DNA of 64,000 bases, from positions 200,922,134 through 200,986,133 of the forward strand of contig CM068373.1 in assembly GCA_034769895.1 (NCBI GenBank). Reading direction: 5' to 3'. Shown piece by piece: positions 18,519-29,154 of the stretch (its first letter is position 1; the number at the start of each line of letters is the position of its first letter). The position numbers were made by a program, and so were the translations under genes. The DNA comes from Magicicada septendecula (lineage: Eukaryota > Arthropoda > Insecta > Hemiptera > Cicadidae). The notes under the pieces were generated by a model. It was not told the DNA's origin. It searched no databases and saw only the letters and a list, made by a program, of their open reading frames with translations.

Positions 18519-19352
18519 GCATCTTAAGCAATCGACCACGGCCTTTCAGCCCGGAAGTTTTAGAAAATAAGCCGTGAAAGCCTACGCACTAAGATTAAGA
18601 ACCTCTACGGGGAGGAGGTTTTAAAGAAAATTAAAAAACTGGAGACGCTACGCAAGAAGAAAGCCAGTCTGCTGTGTTCCTTGGCCTTTTTACTTCGATG
18701 TAGAGACTCGGGAACCGTTCCAAGGTTCCTACGACATAGACACTTATTTAATACACCACAGGCCAACAGGATATACAGAAGAACGGAGAATGCCATGCTG
18801 CGAGAACGCATACACTACACAAGAAAAGAGTTGGCATTAAATGACCAAGAACTGTTTAAACTGCATTTACATCTCAGCAGTACCCTCCAACGACATGATT
18901 GGGAGATGTTGGATGGACTCACTTATAATGCTTTTGAGTCGTGTCATGCCAGTACTAGTCAGAGACAGCGTGAGAAATTCGAGCGGTTCGCTTCCCAGAA
19001 CATCAGGGGAAGAACACTGGATAGTGACAGGATGGACAGGATGGTTGTAAACCTATCGAACCGTCAACTAACACCACATGAGACCTCGGTGTTAGCCAAA
19101 GGTGAGAAGTTTGCAGTTACCCCGAAGACAGTACCGGTGGAGGAAATAGTGGCGAGCGTGGAGGCAGGCATCCGAGGACTACCCCGAGACCAGGCAGATG
19201 AAATACGTATGGAAGCTTCTAGGGCCCTTAGAAGGGCCGCTCCGCCAAAATGCAATCTTCTGTCGGCGGAGTTGCGAGCCTTGAGGGAATTAAAAAGGGA
19301 TGAATCCATTGTCATTATGCCGGCGGATAAGGGAGTGCCACTGTGGTCTTGA
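18485..19352 (+). pseudogene. PLE-1 N-terminal region (stop at pLTR junction)
   Basis: The ATG inside the ribozyme motif encodes MATGGAAETFSSILSN and about 30 residues, then reaches TGA at 18,575-18,577 because the junction reads AAATAAGCCGTGA. The later copies have AAATGGCCGTGA and read through. Downstream the N-terminal region is open from about 18,578 to 19,352 and carries VVNLSNRQLTPHETSV and IVIMPADKG before VPLWS-stop. The RT frame begins 10 nt earlier, one nucleotide out of phase. Confidence 0.78.
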
Positions 19353-20878
19353 ACACCGAAGACAACCAGCGGAAGATTGAAGGTTTATTAGATCCGGCCA
19401 CTTATCGGAGGCTGAACAAAGATCCGACTACAACTGTTTTGAGAAAAACGGATTCTTTGATTAAGCAATCTTCTCTGGCACCTGATGTGAAGACGGCCGT
19501 CCGGTGTTCGGAGGCCCTTCCCCCTCGTCTCTATGGTTTACCGAAGATCCACAAGGAAGACGTTCCGCTGAGGCCCATCGTCAGTGCTATTGGCTCGCCT
19601 ACTTACACCTTGGCAAAGCACCTCACTGGATTGCTCAAGCCGCACATCGGGCAGACGGATTCGTTCGTCCGGGACTCTTCTGATTTCCTTCGGAGGATCC
19701 GGGAGTTGGTGCTGGAGCCTGGCGATGTTCTCGTGAGTTTTGATGTGGTCTCCCTTTTCACCATGGTCCCTGTTCAGGAGGTCTTGGGGTATTTGGGTGA
19801 CCTGTTCTCGGCGGACATCACTGCTTTGTTCCGGCAGGTCCTAACAACGACCTACTTCCAGTGGAATGGCGGCTTCTATGAACAGTTGGATGGCGTCGCC
19901 ATGGGAAGTCCTCTCAGCCCTGTGGTTGCAAACTTCTATATGGAGAAATTTGAAGAGTTGGCAATTTCATCTGCGCCTCTGAAGCCGAAGTGTTGGTTGC
20001 GGTATGTGGACGACACTTTCGTGGTCTGGAGCCATGGGGATGAAGAGTTGGAACGCTTCCTTGGACATCTGAACGCTGTACACCCGCGCATACAGTTTAC
20101 GATGGAGCGCGAGAATGGTGATCAATTGGCTTTTCTGGATGTGTTGGTCCTGAAAAGGACCGATGGCAGCTTGGGACATAAAGTTTATAGGAAGCCAACG
20201 CACACCGACAGATATCTGCACAAGACCTCCAATCATCGTCCTAGGCAGAAGAGGGCGGTGCTGAAGACTCTGGTAGACCGGGCAAAAAGAATCTGTGAGC
20301 CCCAGTATCTCGAAGATGAGTTTCGGCATCTCGAGAAAGCGCTGCAGTCCAACGGCTATTCTGCTGCGGAGGTTAGGAGAGCTGCCCGGCCGAAAAGGTC
20401 TGGTAGGCCGGACCAGTCGGAGTTGCCTGAGGTTGTTGGTTCTGCTGTCTTGCCCTACATCCGTGGCGTGACTGATCGCATCGGCAGGTTGCTGAGTAAG
20501 CGGGGCGTCAGGACGATCTTTAAGCAAACCAAAAAGATCCAACAGTTCCTGCGACCGGTGAAAGACGCCAGGGATCCACTCTCGTCGTGCGGGGTGTACA
20601 GTATTCCTTGTACGTGTGGCCAGGTCTACATAGGCACCACGAAGCGTAGTGCCCGGACGCGCCTCTCTGAACATCGGAGATACTGCCGCCTGGGCCAGCC
20701 GGAAAAGTCCGCAGTTGCTGAACACGCTCTGTCCCACGACGATCACCGGGTGATGTTTGATGAAGCCCGCGTGTTGTCTTCTGTCCGGGGTTACTTCACT
20801 CGCCTGCATCTGGAGTCCATCCATATTCATAAGAATGCGTCCGTCGCTATGAACCGCCGAGTAGCATGTAGCATGTAG
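19343..20878 (+). CDS. PLE-1 reverse transcriptase + GIY-YIG endonuclease frame (511 aa)
   Basis: Penelope enzymes reverse-transcribe element RNA and cut target DNA with a GIY-YIG nuclease. Motifs by residue: PKIHK (~67), LRPIVSAIGSP (~75), VSFDVVSLFT (~130), AMGSPLSPVVANF (~185), catalytic YVDD (221-224), RKPTHTDRYLH (~278). The nuclease starts at ~416 with CGVYSIPCTCG, then YIGTTKR, an Arg and EHRR, and AVAEHAL. All catalytic residues are present. The frame has no ATG at its start and depends on the upstream out-of-phase frame, so expression would need a frameshift. The C-terminus is capped by VACSM from the Jockey B tail instead of the native ~20 residues. Confidence 0.85.
   Translation: MVLNTEDNQRKIEGLLDPATYRRLNKDPTTTVLRKTDSLIKQSSLAPDVKTAVRCSEALPPRLYGLPKIHKEDVPLRPIVSAIGSPTYTLAKHLTGLLKPHIGQTDSFVRDSSDFLRRIRELVLEPGDVLVSFDVVSLFTMVPVQEVLGYLGDLFSADITALFRQVLTTTYFQWNGGFYEQLDGVAMGSPLSPVVANFYMEKFEELAISSAPLKPKCWLRYVDDTFVVWSHGDEELERFLGHLNAVHPRIQFTMERENGDQLAFLDVLVLKRTDGSLGHKVYRKPTHTDRYLHKTSNHRPRQKRAVLKTLVDRAKRICEPQYLEDEFRHLEKALQSNGYSAAEVRRAARPKRSGRPDQSELPEVVGSAVLPYIRGVTDRIGRLLSKRGVRTIFKQTKKIQQFLRPVKDARDPLSSCGVYSIPCTCGQVYIGTTKRSARTRLSEHRRYCRLGQPEKSAVAEHALSHDDHRVMFDEARVLSSVRGYFTRLHLESIHIHKNASVAMNRRVACSM
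20850..20861. repeat. Target-site copy at PLE-1 / Jockey B-1 3' junction
   Basis: TGAACCGCCGAG is the last PLE coding sequence before the B-1 tail. The partner copies are 25,931-25,941 (between B-1 and A2; TGAACCGCCGA) and 30,957-30,968 (A2 5' end, TGAACCGCCGAG). Equivalent sites in the next repeat unit are 33,531-33,542, 38,612-38,622 and 43,638-43,649. Confidence 0.85.
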
Positions 20879-21328
20879 CATTGTAGTAGCGGGGCGTCTT
20901 TGCACCCGGTGCATGAGTGCAGCATCTGAGTCGAGCTCAATGGCTGCCTGTAGATATACATAGTTCTGGTTCTTCGACTGGTGCCTAATATCAGGAATGG
21001 ACAACCGCCAACCAGTTAACTGAGAAGGCGGGGGAGAAAGGTTTTAATTTTTATATATTTTAAAAATTTCAGCAATCATTGGGCACTGCCGCAAGGACGG
21101 GTTCAGGTGACAGATGTCGCCCGTTCCCAGTCCCGCGTGGAGACGCCGTGAGGCGTCGGTCGCTCCCAGCGAGGCAGAGAGCCTCCGTGCCAGTGATAGC
21201 GCGTAGCAGCGGCATTCAGCGCGGTCGGCATACTAGGAAGGGAGGAAGGAAACAGCTTAGCAGGTAAATTCTGCGGCATAGGCAGATAGTGAGTATGCAG
21301 AGTAGTTGAGTTTTAAGTTTACTTAAAC
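20879..21328 (-). other. Jockey B-1 3' UTR
   Basis: About 0.45 kb of non-coding sequence follows the ORF2 stop, including an AT-rich patch (21,045-21,070). It is repeated at 33,560-34,009. I see no conserved structure beyond the tandem tail at the end. Confidence 0.6.
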
Positions 21329-24024
21329 TTATGGCGGGTCATCGAGAATCGCCCGAGGGCGTTTGACCCGGACAGGGGGAGGTGGTTGCGTGGTGCTGAT
21401 GGTCCTGAGGTAAGGGAAGGAAGAGGTCTCAGCTGCGGCAAAGAGAGTCGCAGCTAATGACCAGACAAAGGCTGAGAGAGCAGGAACTCGTAGACCTCCT
21501 CGAATTACACTGTTTCGAACAAACCAAGGAGATCCCGACAAGGAACGGAGGGTTCTGGATTGGAAACTTTCCAGCCTACGCCTGTTGGTGGCGGAGGCAA
21601 GTGACCACCAAACAGGTGCCGCATAGGTCAGTACAGACCGGAGAAACAACAGATAGAGGGTAACTTTCGTGCGCAGCGCCAGGGGGCTGCGGCACGCGAG
21701 GTATGGGTAAAGTTTGGCTCGGACGCCGCGAGCCTTGGCAAAGGTGTCCGTCACGTGGGTGTTGAAGCAAAGGCGACGATCTAGCCGAACGCCTAGATAC
21801 TTCACCGACTCTTTGTAGGCGATAGGCCTCCCTTCCAGGGAGAGGGGCTGGCATCGGGAGATGGACTTACGAGTGAAACAGATCGCCTCGGATTTCTCCG
21901 TATTGATCGTCACCCGCCATTTCCGTAGCCAGTCCGGAAGCTGGTCCAACTGACGCTGCAACTGTGTACTCGCAAAACGCGGGGACACAGAGCTGTAATG
22001 ATACATTGCATCGTCAGCGAACAAAGACAACGTGACTCCGGGCAATACAGGCAGGTCGTTCGTGTACACGAGGTACAGAACGGGGCCGAGGACAGATCCC
22101 TGAGGTACGCCGGCGGCGACAGGACGAACTGCAGAGCAGGTTCCGTCGACGCTCACCCTGAAGGTTCGGTCGCTGAGATACGACCGGAGGAAAAACACTA
22201 TGGACGATGGTAAGGGGGAGTTAGCGAGTTTGAAGAGAAGACCTTCGTGCCAGACTTTGTCGAAGGCCTTGCTCACGTCCAGCAGTGCGGCGGCCGTAGC
22301 CGCTCGCCTGTTGGTGGCGTCAGAGAGTTGCGTTACCACGCGGACTAGTTGAAGCGTGGTCGAGTGCTCTCTGCGAAACCCGAACTGTTCGTTGCGGATA
22401 AAATTATCCAACAACGGTGATATGCGGGCCAGCAGGAGCCGCTCGAACACCTTCGAGATAACTGGCAAGAGAGATATTGGCCGATAGCTTTCAGGAAGCA
22501 TGCGCGGCTTGCGGGGTTTAGGAACCATAACGATGTTGGCATTTTTCCACAGGCGGGGAAAGTACTGTAGCCGGAGACAAGAGTTGAACAGCTCGAGAAC
22601 GAGGTCAACGCCTGAGGCCGGGAGATATTGTAATGCAGCGGCCCCGATCCGGTCAGGACCGGGGGCGCGACGGCGGTTTAGTCGACAGATAGACGAAACG
22701 AGTTCGTCTCTGTCGAACGGGAGGTCTGGGCCAGCGGGAGGGCGAGAAAAATAACCAGATAGGAAGTCCCGGACTTCTGCCGAGTGGGCAGGGTCCGAAA
22801 CGCCTCGATGAACGGTAAATTGCGACTCCATGCAGTCGGCGAAGACCTCGGCCTTGCCTTCTGATGAAGACACAACCCCGTTCGGGGTTTCCAGCGGGTT
22901 GCGAGTTCTCTTCTCGCGGGTCAGTCTACTCACCGCTCTCCAGACGGAGGCGTGGTCGACTTCAAGAGACTCAAGGTATGAGTCCCATCGATCAGAGTTT
23001 ACGTCCCGCAGTAGCTGCTGAACGTAAAGGGACTGTTGTTGAAATCGTCGCTTAACGACTGGGTCTCGGTTCTTTGCCATCTGCGGCGGAGCTGGCGCCG
23101 TAGCCAGATGGCGTGGAGTACTTCCGCAGGTAAGGCCGATTTACGATGATTCACCTCGAGTGCGTAGGTGTGTCGATCCATGACACCTTGGACCAATTCC
23201 TGAAGATTTGTGGCGCGGAGATCCAGATCGTCACGAGTGACGATTGGGTCCGCCGGGAGAGATGGTAAGCTTCGAGAGAGCTCGTCATGATAGGATCGCC
23301 AGTTGACTCTCCTAACAATCTGAGCGGGAAGTCGGGGTGACGCCGACAGCTCTCAAACAGTTATAACAAGGGGTTTGTGATCGGACGAAAGGTCCGACAC
23401 AGACGAGACCTCGATGTTGCGGGCAACGTTCTTGACAACTACTATGTCAAGAACGTCCGGCCGATGGCCGTGAAAGGGGAAGTAGGTAGGGTCTTCAGGG
23501 CCGATGACATTAAGTGCCGGGTCGCCAGAGGCGAACCGGAACAGAGAACTTCCATAGGCGTTGACAACGCGGCTGTTCCATGAAGGGTGTTTGGCGTTTA
23601 AGTCGCCGGCTATAATGGTTGAGAGGGGGTGGTCGAGGAGGGCGTCCCACTCCTCGGGCGGTGGCGGAGTTCGCCGGCCAGGCCGGAGGTACGCAGAAAC
23701 AACGCGCAGCTCCGATCCGCCGGCGTCCACCGCCACCGCGCAGCCTTCAATAATAGATGTATCTAGAGGAGGCAAAAGCCTGTGGGATATCCGCCTGTGG
23801 ACTAAAACAGCTGTGCCCCCCGAGGGGGGACAGCGAGGCCGTAGGGGACGATACTGACGATAACAGGCATAGGCAGGAAGGGAAAACGAGTGGTAATGAG
23901 CCAGATGAGTCTCGGAAAGAAGGATGATTTCAACATCATACTCCGTCACGAAAGTCATCAGTTCAGATCGTCTGGGGAGTAGCCCGAAGGCGTTCCACGC
24001 AACGATCATCAGGCTATTAGCCAT
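21329..24024 (-). pseudogene. Jockey B-1 ORF2, endonuclease-RT (stop + frameshift)
   Basis: The ATG at 24,024 overlaps the ORF1 stop by 8 nt. The endonuclease motifs IVAWNAFG, LLSETHL, IAGDLNAKHPSWNS, RPDVLDIVV and SSDHKPL are followed by a TGA at 23,353-23,355 where unit 2 has CGA (Arg). A one-base deletion near 23,069 (CTCGGTT against CTCGGGTT) shifts the frame again. The RT (21,329-~23,080) is otherwise open: RRRAPGPDRIG, RPISLLP, FGFRREHST, DVSKAFDKVWH, AGVPQGSVLGP and catalytic FADD. The end is LDDPP. Both lesions are absent from the unit-2 copy, so they arose after the duplication or differ between haplotypes. Confidence 0.9.
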
Positions 24025-25624
24025 TTAGGGGAAGTAGAGGAAAGAGGGTAGCTAAAGATTGGAACACCAGGGCAAGCAATGTGGTAGTGTCACGAGCAGT
24101 CCTGATGGACGCAACAAGATTATCTGCCCAGGCAGTCAGGGGATCCGCCGAAGCCCGGGAAGATTCCCGGGATTCAGGAGGACAAGCCTGACTGGCCTCG
24201 ACAGGGGTAGCAGATGGCGCTGGGCTGGTGGTCTGAGTAGTAGACTGCTCGCTGGAAGGTTGAGGTCGATGGCTGGGGGCGGGTCGAGCCCGCGGAGAGG
24301 GTACAGGTGGAACCTGTGATGATGTAGGTCGGCCGGCGGAGTTCCGGCGACGACGAGAGCGCTTGGATTTGCCCGAGCGGGCTGGAGGCGGGGCTGATTT
24401 AGCGGCCATGGCCGCGTAGGAAGGTGCGGGCGCTCCGGTAGGCGCCGGGATTGAGGCCGCTGCAGGCGGCGCCGAAGCGACGACTGCAGGCGAGACAGCG
24501 GCACCGGAAGCAACCGGAGTTGCTGCCGGGACCTGGGCAGATGAACCAGAGAGAGGCGGGAAAGCCGCTCGCCGGTTAGGGCCAGGACCAGCTACAAGGC
24601 CTGCCTGCGCGCCAGGGCGCACAGGAGGTCGCTGCGGTTTCATGGCGGCGATAAAGTTAGGGCAGCCTCGGTAATTAGCCGGATGGGCTCCGTCGCAGTT
24701 GCAGCATTTAGCTGTGTACCCCACCTTTGGCTTATCACAGCCACGATGAGGCTCAGCACAACGCACGCAACGCGGGGGCTGATGGCAAAAGATACTGCTG
24801 TGGCCGAACCTCTGGCAGTTAAAACACTGCGAGGGGCCGGGCCGCGGGTCAAATGTTCGGACTTGCACCCGTAGGTGCAGAAGATTCTGGAGAGTGTAAA
24901 TCTCCTCGAAAGGGCCTACTTTCAGTAATTTTACAAGAAAGCTGTTAACAGGTCGGCGGTCATCACCTTTGCCAACATGCAGGACGCTTACCGCGGTCGG
25001 CGCATAGCCGAGCGCAACAAGTTCCTGCCTGATGGCATCAGTATCTGTAAAGGAAGGAATTCCCGACAGAACGACCTTGATTTCTCGCTCTGACGGGAGG
25101 GCAAAAGTATGAAAAGAAATCTTCCGCTCTGTCAGGAATGACTGGACAGAGCGGAAGTCTGGGATCGTAGCGGTCGCCAGCTTTAGCGAGGCGCCTTGGC
25201 ACCTCGCCTCGACCTTGACCGAAGGGAGAGCTCGGGATATGGATCTTAAAAGTTCAGAATAATTCCTATTATCAGGAATTACAATGGGAGGAATGCGAGG
25301 AGAAGACACAGTTTGGGTAGTAGCTGGATACTCACGTTGCACGCGCTGAGTGCCGCTGTTACCATGATTACACGGCAGATCTGCAGCTGAGGCGGGCGGC
25401 GGAGTTTGGGCCAGTTTTCGCTTGCGTTTGGCAGACTTGCCCTCCACAAGCGAGAACTGTCCGTCCCCCGACCCAACACTGCACATATCTACCGCACTAT
25501 TATCACTTTCACTATCACTTTCACTGTCGTGAGGAAGTGGAGTGGAACGGAAGCCGGTTGAGCATGTTTCCATTAAGGAAACAAGCGGCGCCGGCAGAGG
25601 ATTCGGGGGCGTATTCGACGCCAT
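24017..25624 (-). CDS. Jockey B-1 ORF1, Gag-like zinc-knuckle protein (~535 aa)
   Basis: I start it at the ATG at 25,624 (MASNTPPNPLPAP); the open frame begins three codons upstream at a TTG. It shows an acidic Ser-rich segment (SESDSESDNS), a basic patch (KSAKRKRKL) and a folded domain. The knuckles are CFNCQRFGHSSIFC (CX2CX4HX4C), CVRCAEPHRGC (shortened, CX2CX3HX2C) and CCNCDGAHPANYRGC (third knuckle, CX2CX3HX6C). The C-terminal half is Ala/Pro-rich with an Arg/Lys block (KSKRSRRRR) and ends LLPLNG. The frame is intact. Confidence 0.88.
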   Translation of the reverse strand: MASNTPPNPLPAPLVSLMETCSTGFRSTPLPHDSESDSESDNSAVDMCSVGSGDGQFSLVEGKSAKRKRKLAQTPPPASAADLPCNHGNSGTQRVQREYPATTQTVSSPRIPPIVIPDNRNYSELLRSISRALPSVKVEARCQGASLKLATATIPDFRSVQSFLTERKISFHTFALPSEREIKVVLSGIPSFTDTDAIRQELVALGYAPTAVSVLHVGKGDDRRPVNSFLVKLLKVGPFEEIYTLQNLLHLRVQVRTFDPRPGPSQCFNCQRFGHSSIFCHQPPRCVRCAEPHRGCDKPKVGYTAKCCNCDGAHPANYRGCPNFIAAMKPQRPPVRPGAQAGLVAGPGPNRRAAFPPLSGSSAQVPAATPVASGAAVSPAVVASAPPAAASIPAPTGAPAPSYAAMAAKSAPPPARSGKSKRSRRRRNSAGRPTSSQVPPVPSPRARPAPSHRPQPSSEQSTTQTTSPAPSATPVEASQACPPESRESSRASADPLTAWADNLVASIRTARDTTTLLALVFQSLATLFPLLPLNG

Positions 25625-25930
25625 TTCGGACAAGCCGAAATGAACGTCTACGCTGGGTCTAGGATAGAGGGATCACCAGACACTGAAAACTATCCACAGG
25701 CACAATTGAACTCGACGCAGACCGCACAGCACACGGAAACAAAAACTCCCGCACAAGCTAAACAAAAACTGATTTGCACTGTTAATGCGAAGAATCCGAT
25801 GAACTTGATGATGCTGAATACAATGGTGATGGTGAGAATGTTGTAAAAACAATATTTCCGCAGAAATTAAGAAAATTCTGCAGAGCAGAAACAGACACAG
25901 CCTACCCGGGCAAATGCTCTAGGTAGACTC

Positions 25931-25941
25931 TGAACCGCCGA
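25931..25941. repeat. Target-site copy between Jockey B-1 and A2
   Basis: TGAACCGCCGA separates the B-1 5' end from the A2 3' tail (TCCAGTGGTCCAGTGG). Two elements therefore share one PLE site in series, each bordered by this sequence. Confidence 0.85.
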
Positions 25942-26457
25942 TCCAGTGGTCCAGTGGTGTACGGAGCAGCAGCTAGTCGTGCTCCGGTGGTCGCAGTGTC
26001 CGGGTGATACCCGATGACTGCATGTTGCCTTGCTGTTACCTTGACTAGCGATCTCGCGCTTTCAAAGGAATGGAACCTCCATCATTTTATTTTGGAGGGA
26101 CAGGATGTTACGATTTTACTTGGACCCTGGGACCGCGAAGAGACCCGTGACGGCAGAATGGGGGAGACCTCGAAGACCTTTCGCGTGAGAAGCAGGAATG
26201 ATCCTCCCACAACGGGTAGGGCGCCCCTAGCCGCTCAGGAAAAGTCGCCGAGGGCTGCCAGGCGGCAATGTCGGCGCACGGGAGAGAGCGTAGGAGGAGG
26301 CAGCGTCCACCAGAGGTGGCACTAGGCACACCTAGGGCGAGCGCAGACCCCCCTCTAGTCTGTCGCCGAGCGCCAGCACGGACAAGAGAAAGAAGGAAGG
26401 AGGAGGAGCGTGAAAATACTCAAGGTCGGGGGGATTGGGCAGATGTTCTGTAAGTGC

Positions 26458-29154
26458 TTATGGGGGGTCGTCGAGCAATGCTCGGGGGCGTTTGTGTCGT
26501 CTAGGTGGTGGGCCGACATCTGTGCTTAGTCGACGGATGTGAGGATGGGTCGAGACATAGGCTCGGGAGAATAGTTTGAGGGCTAGGGACCGAACGAATT
26601 CGGTAAGTGAAGGAACCTTCAACCCTCGCCTGATGGCATCATTTCTGACAAACCAGGGAGAGTTGGAGATGTAGCGGAGGGTTCGGGATTGGAAAGCTTC
26701 CAAACGGGCGACAACGGATGGGCTGAGTAGTACCCAAAAGGCGGGGGCTGCGTAAGTCAGGATTGCCCTAAGAAAGAGCAAGTAGATGGTGAGTTTAGTG
26801 CGCACAGGCACTGAACCCCGATGAGAGAGAAAGGGAAATAGTTTGGCTCTGACGCCTCTGGCGCGCTGGAGACTCAGAGAGACATGAGGTGCAAAGCTTA
26901 GGCGTCGGTCAAGAGTGACGCCCAAGTACTTTACAGTCCGTTTCCACTCGATTGGGCTCCCTTCAAGGGAGAGGGACTGGCAGCGGGAAGTTAATTTACG
27001 AGAAAAGGCGATCGCCTCGGATTTCTCCGCATTGACCGCCATCCTCCACTTCCTTAGCCAGTCCGGAAGTACGGCGAGCTGACGTTGCACCAGGCCAGCT
27101 GCGAAATCAAGACTCGCTGAGCTGGCGTGGTACATAGCGTCATCCGCATAGAGCGAGAGAGTGACTCCAGGCTGAACAGGCAGGTCGTTCGTGTACACGA
27201 GGTACAGAACGGGGCCAAGGACAGATCCCTGAGGTACGCCTGCGGCGACTGGTTGGACGGATGAGTACGACCCTTCGACGCATACCCTAAAGATACTATC
27301 GCACAAGTACGATCGGAGAAAATTGAACGAATGATGCAGGTAGGGGGAAGTGGGCCAGTTTGTAGAGAAGGCCTTCGTGCCAGACTCGATCGAAGGCCTT
27401 ACTCACGTCGAGCAATACAGCGACGGAGGACAGATGCTTGTTGTAGGCGTCCGTCAAATGGGTAACAACTCGGACGAGTTGAAGGGTCGTCGAGTGCTCC
27501 CTGCGAAAGCCGAACTGCTCCTGCCGAATGAAACCATCCAGCAGAGGCGCGTACCGACCGTGCAGGAGGCGCTCGAGTACCTTCGATATGACTGGCAACA
27601 GTGAGATCGGTCGATGGTTTGAGTGGTCAATACGCAGCTTGCGAGGCTTGGGGATCATGATGATTTTCGCACGCTTCCACAGGCTGGGGAAGTAATGAAG
27701 CCGGAGACATCCATTGAACAGCTCGTGGACCAAGTTGATGAGGCTAGGGGGAGCGTGTTGTAGCGCCGCCGCTCCGATACGATCATCGCCGGGCGCCCTC
27801 TTAGGGCGAAGTCGACCAATAGCCGAGACAACATCGGCCCGGTCGAACGGGTCAGGGATGTCAGCTGGAGGGCGGGAAAAATATCCAGATAGGAAGTCTG
27901 CGACCTCGGCCGAGTGGACGGGGTCGCAGACGCCTCCGTGGACGGTGAATTGCTCCTCCATCGTTGCGGCAAAGACTTCAGCTTTGCCGGCCGCGGAGTA
28001 CACAATGCCGTCCGGTGATCTGAGGGGATGGCGGGTCCTTTTGTCGCCATTAAGTCGACTCGCAGCCTGCCAGACAGACTCGGGCCGGACTTCAAGAGAC
28101 TCGAGGTACGAGTCCCAACGATGTGCAGTGGCATCAAGCAGAAGCTGCTTGACAAGGTCAGATTGGGCGTTGAGCCTGCGTTTGATAGCAGGATCCCGGG
28201 TTTGTTTCCATCTCCGGCGGAGTTGGCGCCGAGTTTGGATGGCGAGGAGCACCTCTTCAGGTAATTGAGACCGGCGATTTGTCTCTGGGACAAGATAGGT
28301 GTGTGTGTCCATAGCGGACGAAACGACTTCTTGAAGATAGTCGGCCATACGGTCCGCATCAGCCGTAGAGGCGATGGGGGCCGGGGGGTCAGATGGCACA
28401 GTTCGTTGGAGTTCGTCATGATAGGAGCGCCAGTTGACTCTACGTGGACGAGAGGGGGTTGGAGAGGTGTGTCCAACAGGGGATGAACAGTGATAAGTAC
28501 CGGGTCGTGGTCGGACGATAGGTCCGATACAGCACTGACAGTGATAGGAATGGCCAGGTCCTTGACAATGACAATGTCAAGGACATCCGGAAGGCCCCTA
28601 GTGGGCACGTGGGTCGGTGAGTCAGGACCAATAACTGAGACCTGCAGATGACGCTGAACGTAGCTGTAGAGCGAGCGGCCACGCGGGTTCGTGACACGGC
28701 TGTTCCAAGAGGGATGCTTGGAGTTGAAGTCTCCGGCAGCTATAGTAGGTAGTTCGTGGTCGAGGAGGGCGTCCCACTCCTCAGGCGGCGGAGGCCCTCC
28801 GGGCCCGGGAGGAAGGTACGCCGAAATTAGGCGAACCTCCCGATCCCCGATCCAGAGGGCCACCGCCGTCGTCTCCAAATACCTAGTATCTGGAGGGGGT
28901 AAGAGACGATGGGCAATGCGCCTGGGGACGAGAATAGCAGTACCCCCGCTGGGACGAGCGGGGGGTTGTAGCCGGGGCCTATCCGTGCGATATGTAGCGT
29001 ACGCCGGAAGCTGAAAGGAAGCAGCGGGGGTAAGGAAAGTTTCGGAGAGGAGGATGACATCGAGGTCATATTCAGTGGCAAAGTTAGCCAATTCGGCTCG
29101 GCGAGACGGAACACCACACGCGTTCCATGCCACCAGCCGAAGAGGCCTAGACAT
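26458..29154 (-). pseudogene. Jockey A2 ORF2, endonuclease-RT (two frameshifts)
   Basis: The endonuclease part (29,154-~28,450) is open with WNACG, LLSETF, AAGDFNSKHPSWNS and SSDHDPV. One C is missing from a C-run near 28,450 compared with A1, so the frame moves. The linker and early RT continue in 28,399-27,296 (KRAPGDDRIG, RPISLLP, FGFRREHST, DVSKAFDRVWH). One extra base near 27,325 shifts again, and 27,306-26,458 holds AGVPQGSVLGP, YADD and the C-terminus ending LDDPP. The region missing from A1 near 4,138 (LNGDKRTRHPLRSPDG) is present here. A1 and A2 are thus broken at different places. Confidence 0.9.

Larger units (their letters stand above)
18399..20861 (+). mobile_element. Penelope-like element, forward copy 1 (PLE-1)
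   Basis: The pLTR part after the C site (18,399-~18,567), with hammerhead motif, is followed by the N-terminal region, RT and GIY-YIG endonuclease. It is interrupted at TGAACCGCCGAG (20,850-20,861) by Jockey B-1. The left half of its pLTR, with the TATA box, is missing because the C' fragment lies there. This is the first member of the 12,681-bp tandem array. Confidence 0.88.
20862..25930 (-). mobile_element. Jockey-clade non-LTR retrotransposon B, copy 1 (B-1)
   Basis: This full-length copy of 5.07 kb on the minus strand has a 5' UTR (25,930-25,625), ORF1, ORF2 (broken) and a 3' UTR with a tandem tail of GCTACAT-type units abutting CTCGGCGGTTCA. The 5' end reads TCGGCGGTTCA-G-AG-TCTACCTAGAGC, resembling family A. 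It sits inside PLE-1 antisense to it. Its 5' side is followed directly by A2 at another copy of the same site. Confidence 0.9.

Noticed and set aside
27714-28268. 184-aa plus-strand ORF (and 40,395-40,949)
   Set aside because: It lies opposite the Jockey A endonuclease-RT frame; the composition is that of an antisense shadow in GC-rich codons.
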